From NCBI GenBank assembly GCA_025060275.1, contig JANXCJ010000004.1:1-30369 (forward strand): 30,369 nucleotides of DNA, in the 5' to 3' direction. Source of the stretch: Bacteroidia bacterium (GTDB taxonomy: Bacteria; Bacteroidota; Bacteroidia; SpSt-205). Of this stretch, positions 8,765 through 16,710 are shown in pieces. The notes under the pieces were generated by a model. It was not told where the DNA came from. It ran no database searches and saw only the letters and a program-made list of their open reading frames with translations. The translations under genes were made by a program, and so were the position numbers. Each line of letters starts with the position of its first letter. Position 1 is the first letter of the stretch.

Positions 8765-10120
8765 CTAATCAGGAAATATCTTGCCTGGGTTGAGTAATCC
8801 TTTAGGGTCAAATACAGCTTTGAGCCCTTTCATCAAGGCGAGTTCAACGGGAGAAAATTGAAGGGGCATGTACCGGCGCTGAACCCATCCTATTCCATGC
8901 TCGCCAGAGATGGCACCTCTGTGTGCGATCACAAAACGGAAAAGCTCTTCTACTGCTTTAGGTATATCATTTTCCCATGCTTCTTTTGGGAGAGCATCCC
9001 GTAAAATATTCACGTGCAGGTTTCCATCTCCTACATGACCATAGCACACAGAACGAAAGTTATATTTTTTACCCAGTTCTTTGACTTTGTCCAATAAATC
9101 AGGTAAGACAGTGCGGGGCACTACTGTATCTTCTTCCTTGTAAGGACCACTGGATTTTACGGCGATACCTAAGCAGCGGCGCAAACGCCAGAGTTTTTCC
9201 CGTTCTGCCGAGCTCTGGGCGTACCAGCTCTGTAGAGCGCCTGATTGCCAGGCTATCTCTTCTATTTGGGCTGCTTCTTTTTCCAAGGTTTCCCAGTGAT
9301 TTCCATCTACTTCAACCAGAAGTAGTCCTCCGAATTCTTCTATGCCTGGCTGGAGCATTTCTCCGAGGTAGGCTTGTCCGAAGCGTACTGCATCTCTCTC
9401 CATGAATTCTATTGCAGCAGGAAGTATTCCACTTTGTAAAATCTTTACTACCGCTTGTATGGCACTGCGAGCCTCAGGAAAACCCAAGAGCAAAGTCTGT
9501 ACATGGGCAGGTTTAGGTAAGAGTTTTAGGATGGCAGTATGAATCACTACGAGGGTTCCTTCGCTGCCTACGAAGAGCTGAGTTAGGTTATAGCCTGTAG
9601 AGTTCTTGAGGGTATGAGTACCCGTGCGAATAGGTGTACCATTAGGTAGAAAACCCTCTATACCTAAAACATACTCTCGGGTAGTTCCGTATTTTATTGC
9701 TCGCACTCCTCCGGCATTGTGAGCGATATTCCCTCCTATGGTGCAACTGCCACGACTGGAAGGGTCTGGCGGGTAAAATAAACCTACAGCTTCCACACTC
9801 TCGTGTAGAGTCTGCGTGATAACACCTGCTTGTACTACCGCTATAAGGTTTTGTGTATCTATGAGAAGAATGCGATTGAGTTTCTCTAAAGACACTACCC
9901 ATCCTCCTTTGACAGGTAGCATGCCTCCACTCAGGCCAGTCCTGCCCCCTGCAGGAATAATGGGAATATCATGAGTGTAAGCATATCGTAGTACTTGCTG
10001 AAGCGTCTCTGGTGTATCAGGGAAGGCCACAGCATCAGGGACAAAGCGCAAGTCTTCCGTCCAATCATGGCTATACTTCTCCCTTATCTCTAAAGATGTC
10101 TCAACCGGTAGATTATCCAT
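8765..10120 (-). CDS. glcD: FAD-linked oxidoreductase, GlcD / D-lactate dehydrogenase type
   Basis: Predicted to oxidise a 2-hydroxy acid such as glycolate or D-lactate, using FAD and passing electrons to a carrier or quinone pool. The N-terminal half is an FAD_binding_4 (VAO/PCMH) domain with PAGGRTGLSGGMLPV and GSCTIGGNIAHNAGG. The C-terminal FAD-oxidase domain shows CYGHVGDGNLHVN, AISGEHGIGWVQ and FDPKGLLNPGKIF. The length of 451 residues matches single-chain GlcD/LDH proteins. GlcE and the iron-sulphur subunit GlcF are not adjacent, so exact substrate and electron acceptor are open; a D-lactate dehydrogenase is equally possible. The start is supported by TAATTTTG seven bases upstream. Confidence 0.9.
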   Translation of the reverse strand: MDNLPVETSLEIREKYSHDWTEDLRFVPDAVAFPDTPETLQQVLRYAYTHDIPIIPAGGRTGLSGGMLPVKGGWVVSLEKLNRILLIDTQNLIAVVQAGVITQTLHESVEAVGLFYPPDPSSRGSCTIGGNIAHNAGGVRAIKYGTTREYVLGIEGFLPNGTPIRTGTHTLKNSTGYNLTQLFVGSEGTLVVIHTAILKLLPKPAHVQTLLLGFPEARSAIQAVVKILQSGILPAAIEFMERDAVRFGQAYLGEMLQPGIEEFGGLLLVEVDGNHWETLEKEAAQIEEIAWQSGALQSWYAQSSAEREKLWRLRRCLGIAVKSSGPYKEEDTVVPRTVLPDLLDKVKELGKKYNFRSVCYGHVGDGNLHVNILRDALPKEAWENDIPKAVEELFRFVIAHRGAISGEHGIGWVQRRYMPLQFSPVELALMKGLKAVFDPKGLLNPGKIFPD

Positions 10121-10127
10121 CCTCTTC

Positions 10128-10135
10128 CAAAATTA
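10128..10135 (-). promoter_or_regulatory. Bacteroidota -7 promoter box for the GlcD-type gene
   Basis: The minus strand reads TAATTTTG, then GAAGAGG and the ATG. GAAGAGG looks purine-rich like a Shine-Dalgarno, but it touches the ATG and lies where transcription should begin, so it is unlikely to work as one. Confidence 0.75.
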
Positions 10136-10172
10136 TCAAGAACCTGAGAGTAGAAGAGTTTTAGGAAGGCAC

Positions 10173-10180
10173 TATCTTTG
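10173..10180 (+). promoter_or_regulatory. Bacteroidota -7 promoter box for the secreted protein/tatC pair
   Basis: TATCTTTG is followed by only four bases (AGCT) and the ATG at 10185, predicting a leaderless transcript. It faces away from the glcD promoter, 38 bases to the left. Confidence 0.8.
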
Positions 10181-10184
10181 AGCT

Positions 10185-11570
10185 ATGCTGAGATGGTTTT
10201 GGGTGGGGGGAGCTCTGCTTTTTGCGCAGAAGGTAGTCAGTCGTACTCAAATAGAAGTAGAGGGATATTCTGTGGAGAAGGTAGGGCTGCCTCATAGTCC
10301 GGTATCAGCAGGAAAAAACAGATTTGCCTATATAGAATACTGGGCAAAAGGTAAGCCTAAGCCAGGCTTCTATATAGAATGTCTCAATACCCAGTACTAT
10401 ACGCAGTGGTCTCAGCTTTTGGATATTCCTCCTGCTGGAGAAGGAAAGCCTATTCGGCTCATCGGAATGAAGGAAGCGATTGTAGCCGTGTCCTATCAGG
10501 AGGACCCGCTCAATAATAGAGCAGTCCAAGAAGTAGGACGCTTTTTTGATCTAAAAGGCCAACCTCTTCTACCCAAATGGGTACCTCTTTCAGTATATGA
10601 CCGACCAGTCCGAGAAGCAATAAGCCGGTTTTCTCTAAGTCCAGATAGCTCCTATCTCTTGTGGTATGCTTACTCGCTAGGTAAGAAAGGTCAGGTGGAG
10701 GGCGCTTGGTACGCCATATGGAGTGGATGGGGGCGAAAAGTAGCGGCTAAGACAGATTGGGCTGTAAATGGCAGAGTTGTGGCAGCTCAGCCAGATAACC
10801 GGATGAATCTCTGGAGCTTAGAAATGCTGCCCTCAGGGGGGTATGAATTAGCCTATTATGATACCAAAGCTAATACTGCTCGCCGTTGGAAGCTTACCGT
10901 AGATACTGCTTTGTATGCACCTTGGCTATTTGTTACACAAAAAGGGGCTTTTGTGGGGGCTCTTGTGCCCGGGGAGAGAAACCTTCCGCATGAGAGCGGA
11001 CAAGTAGGTGCTTGGGTCTTAGGTAAGCTTACCTATCCCTTCTCAGATACGAGTAGCATCGTATGGAATAGGGCGCAAATACCAGCGGAGTGGATAAATG
11101 CCTATAAAGAGCCTGCCGCTTTTGGAATGGCTCGCATAATCGCGCAAGGGGATACTGCCCTCTACGTGATATGGGAGGATGTGCGTTATAGAAGTGGAGC
11201 AGTTTTAGCTTATGATATATGGGTTACTCGCTGGAATGTGGAGAATAATCCCATATTTCAATGGGGGCATCGTATAGAGAAACGCCAGCGGGAGCCCTTT
11301 GCAGAGGCTGTTTCTTTTCTCTCTGGGGTGAATGAGACCTTTCTGGGGATAGCCTTTCTGACAGAACGAACGGGAAAAGGGAAGCTCCGAGTGCATCTTC
11401 TTAACCATTCTACTGGTGAGGGGATTATTAAGGATATAGGAGAAAATACAGCGGGAGACCTTCTCTTTCTGCCAGGGCGTTCAACCCACATAAGTAGTTG
11501 TGAGGTGATATGCTTTGCCTACCCCCCGCCAGGGAAAAATGGCTATCAGATATATCATATTCGCTTCTAA
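10185..11570 (+). CDS. Secreted protein of unknown function, upstream of tatC
   Basis: This 461-residue protein has a short signal peptide (MLRWFWVGGALLFAQ) with predicted cleavage A14|Q15. There is no twin-arginine motif, so it should use the Sec pathway despite its tatC neighbour. The mature part is rich in Trp and Tyr and in short beta-strand-like segments (SPDSSYLLWYAYS, GDTALYVIWEDVRY), compatible with a beta-propeller, but I recognise no family and claim no function. The stop and the tatC start overlap in TAATG, so the two genes are very likely translated from one mRNA. The start is fixed by the promoter box four bases upstream. Confidence 0.8.
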   Translation: MLRWFWVGGALLFAQKVVSRTQIEVEGYSVEKVGLPHSPVSAGKNRFAYIEYWAKGKPKPGFYIECLNTQYYTQWSQLLDIPPAGEGKPIRLIGMKEAIVAVSYQEDPLNNRAVQEVGRFFDLKGQPLLPKWVPLSVYDRPVREAISRFSLSPDSSYLLWYAYSLGKKGQVEGAWYAIWSGWGRKVAAKTDWAVNGRVVAAQPDNRMNLWSLEMLPSGGYELAYYDTKANTARRWKLTVDTALYAPWLFVTQKGAFVGALVPGERNLPHESGQVGAWVLGKLTYPFSDTSSIVWNRAQIPAEWINAYKEPAAFGMARIIAQGDTALYVIWEDVRYRSGAVLAYDIWVTRWNVENNPIFQWGHRIEKRQREPFAEAVSFLSGVNETFLGIAFLTERTGKGKLRVHLLNHSTGEGIIKDIGENTAGDLLFLPGRSTHISSCEVICFAYPPPGKNGYQIYHIRF

Positions 11571-12385
11571 TGGGACTGGATCAAGAGAGAGAAATGCCCT
11601 TTTGGGCACACTTAGAAGAGCTGCGATGGCACCTATGGCGCAGCCTCATGGTAATCACACTAATAGCAGGCATAGCTTTCTGGAAAGTGAAGTGGATAGT
11701 GGAGAGAGTCATATTAGCACCTCTCCATACAGATTTTCCAACCCTACAGCTCCTGTGTAAAATTGGTTCATGCCTTCCTGCCCATTATCCTCGGCTTCAG
11801 GCAACAAGCCCCTCTGAGCAGTTTGTAAAGGCAGTGGTACTTGCGATGGCGGTAGGACTTATAGGAGGGTTCCCTTACTTAATATGGGAGCTCTGGCGGT
11901 TCATTAAGCCTGGTCTGTATCGCCATGAAAGAAGAGCTCTAAGGGGAATAGTTTTTTACATTTCTCTGCTTTTTTTAGTGGGTGTATTATTTTCCTACTT
12001 TATTCTTATTCCGTTCATGATGCATTTTTTTGCCCAATTTCATCTTAGTGAGCGAGTAGAAAACATATGGCGGATAGGGGATGTGATAGGGCTCATAGTC
12101 CAGACATGCTTAGTAGTAGGGTTGGTTTTTCAATTGCCTATGCTTCTCTGGGGGCTTAGTCAAGCAGGTATGCTTACCTCTCGGACTTTACAGCAGGGGC
12201 GACGCTATGCTATTGCTGCTGCTGTGATCTTGGGGGGCATCCTTACTCCCTCTCCGGATGTGCTCAGCCAACTTTTATTAGCTATACCTTTGTGGGGGCT
12301 ATATGAGGTGAGTCTTCTGATTGTAAAACTAAGCGAGCGCCGACGTACGCGCTCCCATATTTCTATCAGCAGGGGTGCTTGTTAG
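11570..12385 (+). CDS. tatC: Sec-independent protein translocase subunit TatC
   Basis: TatC is the polytopic inner-membrane receptor for twin-arginine signal peptides and works with TatA to export folded proteins. The conserved N-terminal signature FWAHLEELRWHLWRSL is present, followed by six hydrophobic segments and the family block GLIGGFPYLIWELWRFIKPGLY. GGILTPSPDVLSQLLLAIPLWGLYEVS matches the TM5-TM6 region. I place the start at 11570, where the previous gene's stop and this ATG share TAATG; this gives 271 residues, a normal length. A longer frame from 11510 would lie inside the upstream gene. No tatA/E gene is visible in the window. The stop overlaps that of the convergent yihY gene in TTAG. 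Confidence 0.95.
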   Translation: MGLDQEREMPFWAHLEELRWHLWRSLMVITLIAGIAFWKVKWIVERVILAPLHTDFPTLQLLCKIGSCLPAHYPRLQATSPSEQFVKAVVLAMAVGLIGGFPYLIWELWRFIKPGLYRHERRALRGIVFYISLLFLVGVLFSYFILIPFMMHFFAQFHLSERVENIWRIGDVIGLIVQTCLVVGLVFQLPMLLWGLSQAGMLTSRTLQQGRRYAIAAAVILGGILTPSPDVLSQLLLAIPLWGLYEVSLLIVKLSERRRTRSHISISRGAC

Positions 12386-13332
12386 GTGAAAGCGGCTTCT
12401 TTCTCCTCATTTGGACTCCTACTATCCAACCGAAGGGTAGAGGATAGGATAGACCTATAGAGGCTATAATTCACCTCAAATCCGACGAGAAGCATAATGG
12501 AAAGCCAATAAAACCACACCATAAGGGCGATCACGGCTGCAATGCTTCCATAAAAGCGACTAAAATTCGCAACTGCTAAAAAGTACCAAGATAGGAGCTT
12601 CGTAGCAGCACCTAATAGGAAGGTCGCTGTGAGTGCACCTGGAGATAGCCAGTAAGGCATGGTGCGCCGGGGTAAGGCTGCCCGATACATTACTTCAATA
12701 GCAGTGCATACTAGTAGGAAGAGAAGCAAAAACTTGCCTATACCTAATAAGAATTCTACTCCCTCCCCTACCGGCGAATGTAGAAGGCTGCTAAGAAGAG
12801 CCGAAAGATGGTAATCCCGCACAAAAGTGAATACTAAGCTACCTATGAGTAAAATGATTAGAAAGAATACTAATCCTAAGGCTCTTAGCCACAAGACCCA
12901 AAAGGCAGGTTGGGGCATATCGTCATGAAGGAAAGCCCTGAGCATGGTCAGGATGCCCTGCCAAAGAGAATATAGGGCTAACAAAAGAGATGTGGAAAGA
13001 AGCGTAAAGTTTTTTCTCTTATAAACTTCCTCAAAGACTACATCATGTACAAGGTTGTAAATAGGCGGAGGTAGAACCTCCCCCAATTGAGTTTGGAAAA
13101 TATTCTCAAACTGTTCAAAGGGCAGATAGCTTACTAAAAGCATGGCAAAAAGAAGGCCCGGAAAGAGAGCGAAAAAGAAGCTAAACGCCATTGCACTTCC
13201 TCGCAGAGTAAAGCTGGGGTGGGTAAGATTATTCCATAATAAAACCATTACTGCACCTATGCGTACGGTCCGAAAGCCTGGAAAACGCAGAGAGCCTAAC
13301 CTACTGACAACTTGCCTGAGCCAGCGCAGCAT
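12382..13332 (-). CDS. YihY/BrkB-family integral membrane protein
   Basis: This 316-residue protein belongs to the YihY (UPF0761, historically 'RNase BN') membrane family. Signature features are GSAMAFSFFFALFPGLLFAMLL in the first transmembrane region, SLWQGILTMLRAF in the middle, and the C-terminal RFYGSIAAVIALMVWFYWLSIMLLVGFEVNY. About six hydrophobic segments are visible. The biochemical function of the family is not settled; the RNase BN assignment was later withdrawn. Its start overlaps the end of the thioesterase gene by 32 bases, placing it last in the leftward envelope block. Confidence 0.92.
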   Translation of the reverse strand: MLRWLRQVVSRLGSLRFPGFRTVRIGAVMVLLWNNLTHPSFTLRGSAMAFSFFFALFPGLLFAMLLVSYLPFEQFENIFQTQLGEVLPPPIYNLVHDVVFEEVYKRKNFTLLSTSLLLALYSLWQGILTMLRAFLHDDMPQPAFWVLWLRALGLVFFLIILLIGSLVFTFVRDYHLSALLSSLLHSPVGEGVEFLLGIGKFLLLFLLVCTAIEVMYRAALPRRTMPYWLSPGALTATFLLGAATKLLSWYFLAVANFSRFYGSIAAVIALMVWFYWLSIMLLVGFEVNYSLYRSILSSTLRLDSRSPNEEKEAAFT

Positions 13333-13747
13333 AGAAAATCTTAGGAGGACGGCAAGGACGCCAGCTGGCTTTATCTACGAATATCAGTATTACTTCTGCT
13401 TCTGCTAAGAGAGTGTTTTCACGATATAGTTGATGTTTAAGGCGCAGCTTTACACTGGGTGGCTCTGCTAACCAGGTCTTTATAACAATCTCATCATCGT
13501 AGCGAGCAGGGTGGTGATATATGATACTAAAGTGGCGTACAGGTAGCATGATTTTGAATTCCTTTTCTAATTGTGCATATGAAAGACCCATACTGCGTAT
13601 CCACTCTGTGCGAGCTATTTCGCAATACACAGCGTAATGTGCATAATACACTATCCCCATTTGGTCAGTCTCAGCGTAACGGACCCGCACTCGTGTCTCA
13701 TGAGGCCTCCCCCCAGTAGGGAGGGCTATCTCTTCTGTGCTAGCCAT
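13301..13747 (-). CDS. YbgC-like acyl-CoA thioesterase (hotdog fold, 4HBT)
   Basis: This 148-residue hotdog thioesterase is predicted to hydrolyse acyl-CoA or acyl-ACP. The 4HBT active-site motif RYAETDQMGIVYYAHY is present, with the catalytic Asp in ETDQMG, followed by the helix residues EIARTEWIRSMG. The C-terminal strand block (AEAEVILIFVDKASWRPCRPP) is intact. In Proteobacteria YbgC sits with the Tol-Pal genes; here it lies between mltG and yihY, overlapping mltG by 22 bases and yihY by 32, which still argues for an envelope or phospholipid role. The start at 13747 lies within the last codons of mltG. I infer translational coupling. Confidence 0.9.
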   Translation of the reverse strand: MASTEEIALPTGGRPHETRVRVRYAETDQMGIVYYAHYAVYCEIARTEWIRSMGLSYAQLEKEFKIMLPVRHFSIIYHHPARYDDEIVIKTWLAEPPSVKLRLKHQLYRENTLLAEAEVILIFVDKASWRPCRPPKIFYAALAQASCQ

Positions 13748-14790
13748 CTGTTTAGGGCTTTCTGGTATGAGCGAGCTTTGATGAGGTGCTGTTCATAAGT
13801 CTCAGAGAAGTCATGATAACCTGAGCCATCAGGGCGCGCACAAAAGTACAGGTAAGGGCTTGGGGTGTAATGCAGCACAGCTTCTATGCTTTCTATGGAG
13901 GGCATTCCTATGGGTCCCGGGGGGAGCCCGCGTCGCTTATAGGTATTGTAAGGGGAGTCTATTTCAAGCATTTTGTGAGTTACGCGATTGATAGAGAAAT
14001 CGCCAATCGCATATATTATCGTAGGGTCCGCTTGTAGAGGCATGCCTAACCGCAGCCGATTGAGATAGACGCCGGCGATGAGGGGTCTTTCGCTCACCCG
14101 GTAGCTTTCATGTTCTACAATAGAAGCCAATATTCCTACCTCTACTGGTGTAAGTCCTAAGCTTTCTGCTTTCTTTCTTCGCTCTTCGTTCCAGAACCGG
14201 TCATAGTTTTCCTTCATGCGTTCAATCAGGCGTAGGGGGGATATAGTCCAGTATGTCTCATACACATCTGGCAAGAATAAAAGCATCCAAGTCTGAGAAT
14301 TGAGGCCATAATTTTCCCAGGGAACTTGAGAAAAGGTTTTCAGCCATGTGGAAGAATCATGCACCAGTATGCGGCCTAAGAAAACGGCTAAATCGCGTGG
14401 TGTGCGCTGGGGACGAAGATAAAAGCGAATAGGGGTTTGAATCCCTTTACGAAGGCGATTCCATACCTCAAAGCAGGTCTCTGTAGGTTTTATTTCATAA
14501 TATCCTGCCTTTACAGCGGTAAAAGGTAGTATCCATCTCCATACAACATAAGGGGGGAAGATTTGTCGGATGTCGTCTTGAACTTTTTCCCGCTGAATGG
14601 GATCCAGGGGGAAGCGATACGCTGTGGCAGCCGAAAGCCTAACTCTCACAGCGAATTGCATAGCAGCTACTGTAATTAGGAAAAGTAAGCCTATGGCTGC
14701 AATACGACGAAAGCGAATACTTTGTAAGGGATAGCGAGGGAATATTCTACGGCGTCCTCCTCTTTTAGAGGTTCTTTGTCTGTGTGCCAT
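13726..14790 (-). CDS. mltG: Endolytic murein transglycosylase MltG (YceG family)
   Basis: MltG cleaves nascent peptidoglycan glycan strands, leaving a 1,6-anhydro-MurNAc end, and is thought to set glycan length. The 354-residue protein has a basic N-terminal cytoplasmic tail and one transmembrane helix (about residues 30-48). The YceG domain contains LASIVEHESY, with the catalytic glutamate at E226 (first Glu of VEHE), then YLNRLRLGMPLQADPTIIYAIG and YNTYKRRGLPPGPIGMPS, all canonical. It overlaps the preceding GT51-like gene by 26 bases and the following thioesterase gene by 22. The neighbour is a degenerate glycosyltransferase, the kind of enzyme whose product MltG trims. Confidence 0.95.
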   Translation of the reverse strand: MAHRQRTSKRGGRRRIFPRYPLQSIRFRRIAAIGLLFLITVAAMQFAVRVRLSAATAYRFPLDPIQREKVQDDIRQIFPPYVVWRWILPFTAVKAGYYEIKPTETCFEVWNRLRKGIQTPIRFYLRPQRTPRDLAVFLGRILVHDSSTWLKTFSQVPWENYGLNSQTWMLLFLPDVYETYWTISPLRLIERMKENYDRFWNEERRKKAESLGLTPVEVGILASIVEHESYRVSERPLIAGVYLNRLRLGMPLQADPTIIYAIGDFSINRVTHKMLEIDSPYNTYKRRGLPPGPIGMPSIESIEAVLHYTPSPYLYFCARPDGSGYHDFSETYEQHLIKARSYQKALNRWLAQKR

Positions 14791-15373
14791 GCTGGTGAAG
14801 GGAGTCTTGGCTTAGGTAGTGAAGAATCCTTTTGTATTCAGAATATAGCCAAGGCGGTAGAGGTTTGGAGAGATGAGGCCAATGCCTTCTTGCGATAAGC
14901 TCCGCTGCCTCCTCCTGTGTAAGGGCTGAAGGTACCTTAGAGAATAGCTGTAGGGAGGCGGCCTTTATGCCATATGTATCCTTATCATAGGGAATAGCAT
15001 TTAGATAAAATGTCGTGATTCTCTCCTCATTCCAGAAATACTCAAGAAGAGCCCCAATCAAAGAACTACCCCATTTAGGGGTGCCTGTGGGGTAGAAGAG
15101 AAGCTCTGCTGTGCGCTGAGCCAAGGAGGGAGAGTCATTCCGAAGCTTCTGAGTCTCAGCCCATATTATACCCCTGCGCAGATAAGGAGGATGCTCGCTC
15201 TGACTGCTCCAACTCCACTTCGGTAGACTTCCCTGGAAGAAACTTACTACCACAGCTACGGGAGGCAGAGGTACCCATTTGAGGAGCCATATCAGTAGTC
15301 CCACTAATCCTATGATAACAATTATTATACCAAGCACTTGACGAAAAGCCCAGCGCGCTAAGGCTAGAAACAT
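14765..15373 (-). CDS. Degenerate MtgA-like (GT51) membrane protein, probably catalytically inactive
   Basis: This 202-residue protein has one N-terminal transmembrane helix (about residues 12-32) and a GT51-like domain. Matches to monofunctional peptidoglycan glycosyltransferases (MtgA) include WVPLPP after the helix, RRGIIWAETQKL for the usual RAVIAAEDQRF block, ALLEYFWNEERITTFYLN for the 'LE..W.K.RIlE.YLN' block, and YGIKAASLQLFSKVPSALTQEEAAELIA for the 'G..AAA..YFGK....L...EAALLA' block. E73, equivalent to the first catalytic Glu, remains, but the following Asp is Thr and the HxG is gone. The GGSTITQQ motif is reduced to SPSLAQRT. The second catalytic Glu (RKxxE) aligns with S103. My alignment is by eye. 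I infer a pseudo-enzyme, possibly a scaffold or regulator for MltG. The start lies five bases after the LOG-family stop. Confidence 0.75.
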   Translation of the reverse strand: MFLALARWAFRQVLGIIIVIIGLVGLLIWLLKWVPLPPVAVVVSFFQGSLPKWSWSSQSEHPPYLRRGIIWAETQKLRNDSPSLAQRTAELLFYPTGTPKWGSSLIGALLEYFWNEERITTFYLNAIPYDKDTYGIKAASLQLFSKVPSALTQEEAAELIARRHWPHLSKPLPPWLYSEYKRILHYLSQDSLHQHGTQTKNL

Positions 15374-15378
15374 AAGTA

Positions 15379-16098
15379 CTAGCCTAGCTGAAGCTGCTCA
15401 AATCGCTGGCGATAAAAATTATTTATTGTCTCAACTACTTGGTTAGGGGTATCTACGAGGGTGAATAAAAGTCTGTCCTCTTCGGCGAGATATTTCCACT
15501 CCTCTAATACAGTTTTTTCAAGCCACTGAACAAGACCTTCCCAGAATTTACTTCCAACCATTACTACAGGGAATCTCTCTATCTTGCGAGTTTGAATTAA
15601 AGTAAGCGCTTCAAATAGCTCATCCATCGTCCCATAGCCACCAGGGAGGACTACGAAGGCTTGGGCATACTTTACAAACATTACTTTCCGGACGAAGAAG
15701 TAATCAAAATTCATGAGGAGGTCCTCATCTACATAAGGGTTAGGGTGCTGCTCAAAGGGTAGAATAATATTCAAGCCTACAGAATGCCCCCCTAACTCCT
15801 TGGCTCCTTTGTTAGCTGCTTCCATGATACCGGGCCCACCACCGGTAATAATCCCATAGCCATTTTCTACCAGTGCCCGGGCTACTTCTACCGCAAGCTC
15901 ATAATGAGGGCTGCCGGGCTTTGCGCGTGCAGAGCCAAATATAGAGACACAAGGCCCGATACGAGAGAGCTTCTCAAAGCCCTCCACGAATTCAGCCATG
16001 ATACGAAATATTTGCCAAGTGTCTGTTGCCCTCTTTTCCCTTAGGTCTCGTGTCTTATTGAATAAATTCCTTGGGAGACCATCCGTAGGGGGTATCAT
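15379..16098 (-). CDS. LOG-family nucleotide 5'-monophosphate phosphoribohydrolase (TIGR00730)
   Basis: A Rossmann-fold hydrolase predicted to release a base from a nucleoside 5'-monophosphate. The family includes plant cytokinin-activating LOG enzymes and bacterial PpnN-like nucleosidases; the natural substrate here is unknown. Diagnostic motifs are VSIFGSARAKPGSPHY, GGGPGIMEAANKGA and the active-site PGGYGTMDELFEALTLIQ. I chose the ATG at 16096-16098, giving 239 residues. An upstream TTG (16105-16107) is part of the promoter TAATTTTG and cannot be a start if that promoter is used. The gene overlaps nothing and leads the stretch containing the GT51-like gene and mltG. Confidence 0.93.
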   Translation of the reverse strand: MIPPTDGLPRNLFNKTRDLREKRATDTWQIFRIMAEFVEGFEKLSRIGPCVSIFGSARAKPGSPHYELAVEVARALVENGYGIITGGGPGIMEAANKGAKELGGHSVGLNIILPFEQHPNPYVDEDLLMNFDYFFVRKVMFVKYAQAFVVLPGGYGTMDELFEALTLIQTRKIERFPVVMVGSKFWEGLVQWLEKTVLEEWKYLAEEDRLLFTLVDTPNQVVETINNFYRQRFEQLQLG

Positions 16099-16104
16099 AA
16101 AGGG

Positions 16105-16112
16105 CAAAATTA
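16105..16112 (-). promoter_or_regulatory. Bacteroidota -7 promoter box for the LOG/mltG stretch
   Basis: The minus strand reads TAATTTTG, then CCCTTT and ATG. The box overlaps the stop region of the upstream acpH-like gene (ends 16110), so this is an internal promoter able to separate mltG expression from murQ. Confidence 0.75.
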
Positions 16113-16709
16113 CGATTGTATCCTAAAGCTCTCGGCTGTATGAGCCCATTTCTGGGCGTCTTCCCAGAATCTTATCAGGAGGGGTGTAAGTACCTGTTCC
16201 TTTTCTTCTATGCCGGCTAAGATTATAGAAGGGTTCAAGGGCAGCCTACGACGCTGGATGTACTGAAATATATGATTCTTCATTCCCTCGTATCTTCCGA
16301 ATAGCTGAAGGAGGTGATATATGGAAAGTCTCTCTATAAAATCATTCCAGTGGGGTGGTGCCCATGCGCAATAGGTCTTCAGGCATTCTTGGATAAACCG
16401 GTCCTCAAACTCTGTTAGACTTTCATCGGGGGAGAAGGAAGCCCAATTTTCCCCTAAGGTAGCATCTAACCACATATCTACTATGAGACCTGCATACCTC
16501 CCTGCTGTATCCCTAAGTAAGCGACGAGCAGCTAAGAAAGCCGGATGCCTATCTGTCTGCCAATCAACCCATCGGTGAAAGTGAATGCCTGCTTGGATTA
16601 GGGGCGGTAGTTCGGTAAGCTGCTTTTGCCGAACCCCATCCGCAATGAAAGCACCGAACCGAAAAGCGGGAGGAGACTTGGCCAGAAAGATATGACCTAA
16701 ATGATGCAT
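16110..16709 (-). CDS. Acyl carrier protein phosphodiesterase-like protein (AcpH, DUF479)
   Basis: This 199-residue protein resembles E. coli AcpH, which removes the phosphopantetheine arm from acyl carrier protein. The shared pattern is MHHLGHIFLA at the N-terminus, FGAFIADGVR, IQAGIHFHRWVDWQTDRHPAF and VDMWLDATLGENWASFSP. These carry the His and Asp residues expected of the HD-like metal site. Length matches AcpH (about 193). The start ATG follows the murQ TGA by one base, so the two genes are almost certainly co-translated. AcpH activity has been shown for few members, so the exact reaction is less certain than the family. Confidence 0.85.
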   Translation of the reverse strand: MHHLGHIFLAKSPPAFRFGAFIADGVRQKQLTELPPLIQAGIHFHRWVDWQTDRHPAFLAARRLLRDTAGRYAGLIVDMWLDATLGENWASFSPDESLTEFEDRFIQECLKTYCAWAPPHWNDFIERLSIYHLLQLFGRYEGMKNHIFQYIQRRRLPLNPSIILAGIEEKEQVLTPLLIRFWEDAQKWAHTAESFRIQS

Positions 16710-16710
16710 T

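Noticed and set aside
11205..11491. Leftward frames opposite the end of the secreted unknown
   Set aside because: Two overlapping frames on the opposite strand without promoter box or family features; the plus-strand gene has a signal peptide, a promoter and coupling to tatC.
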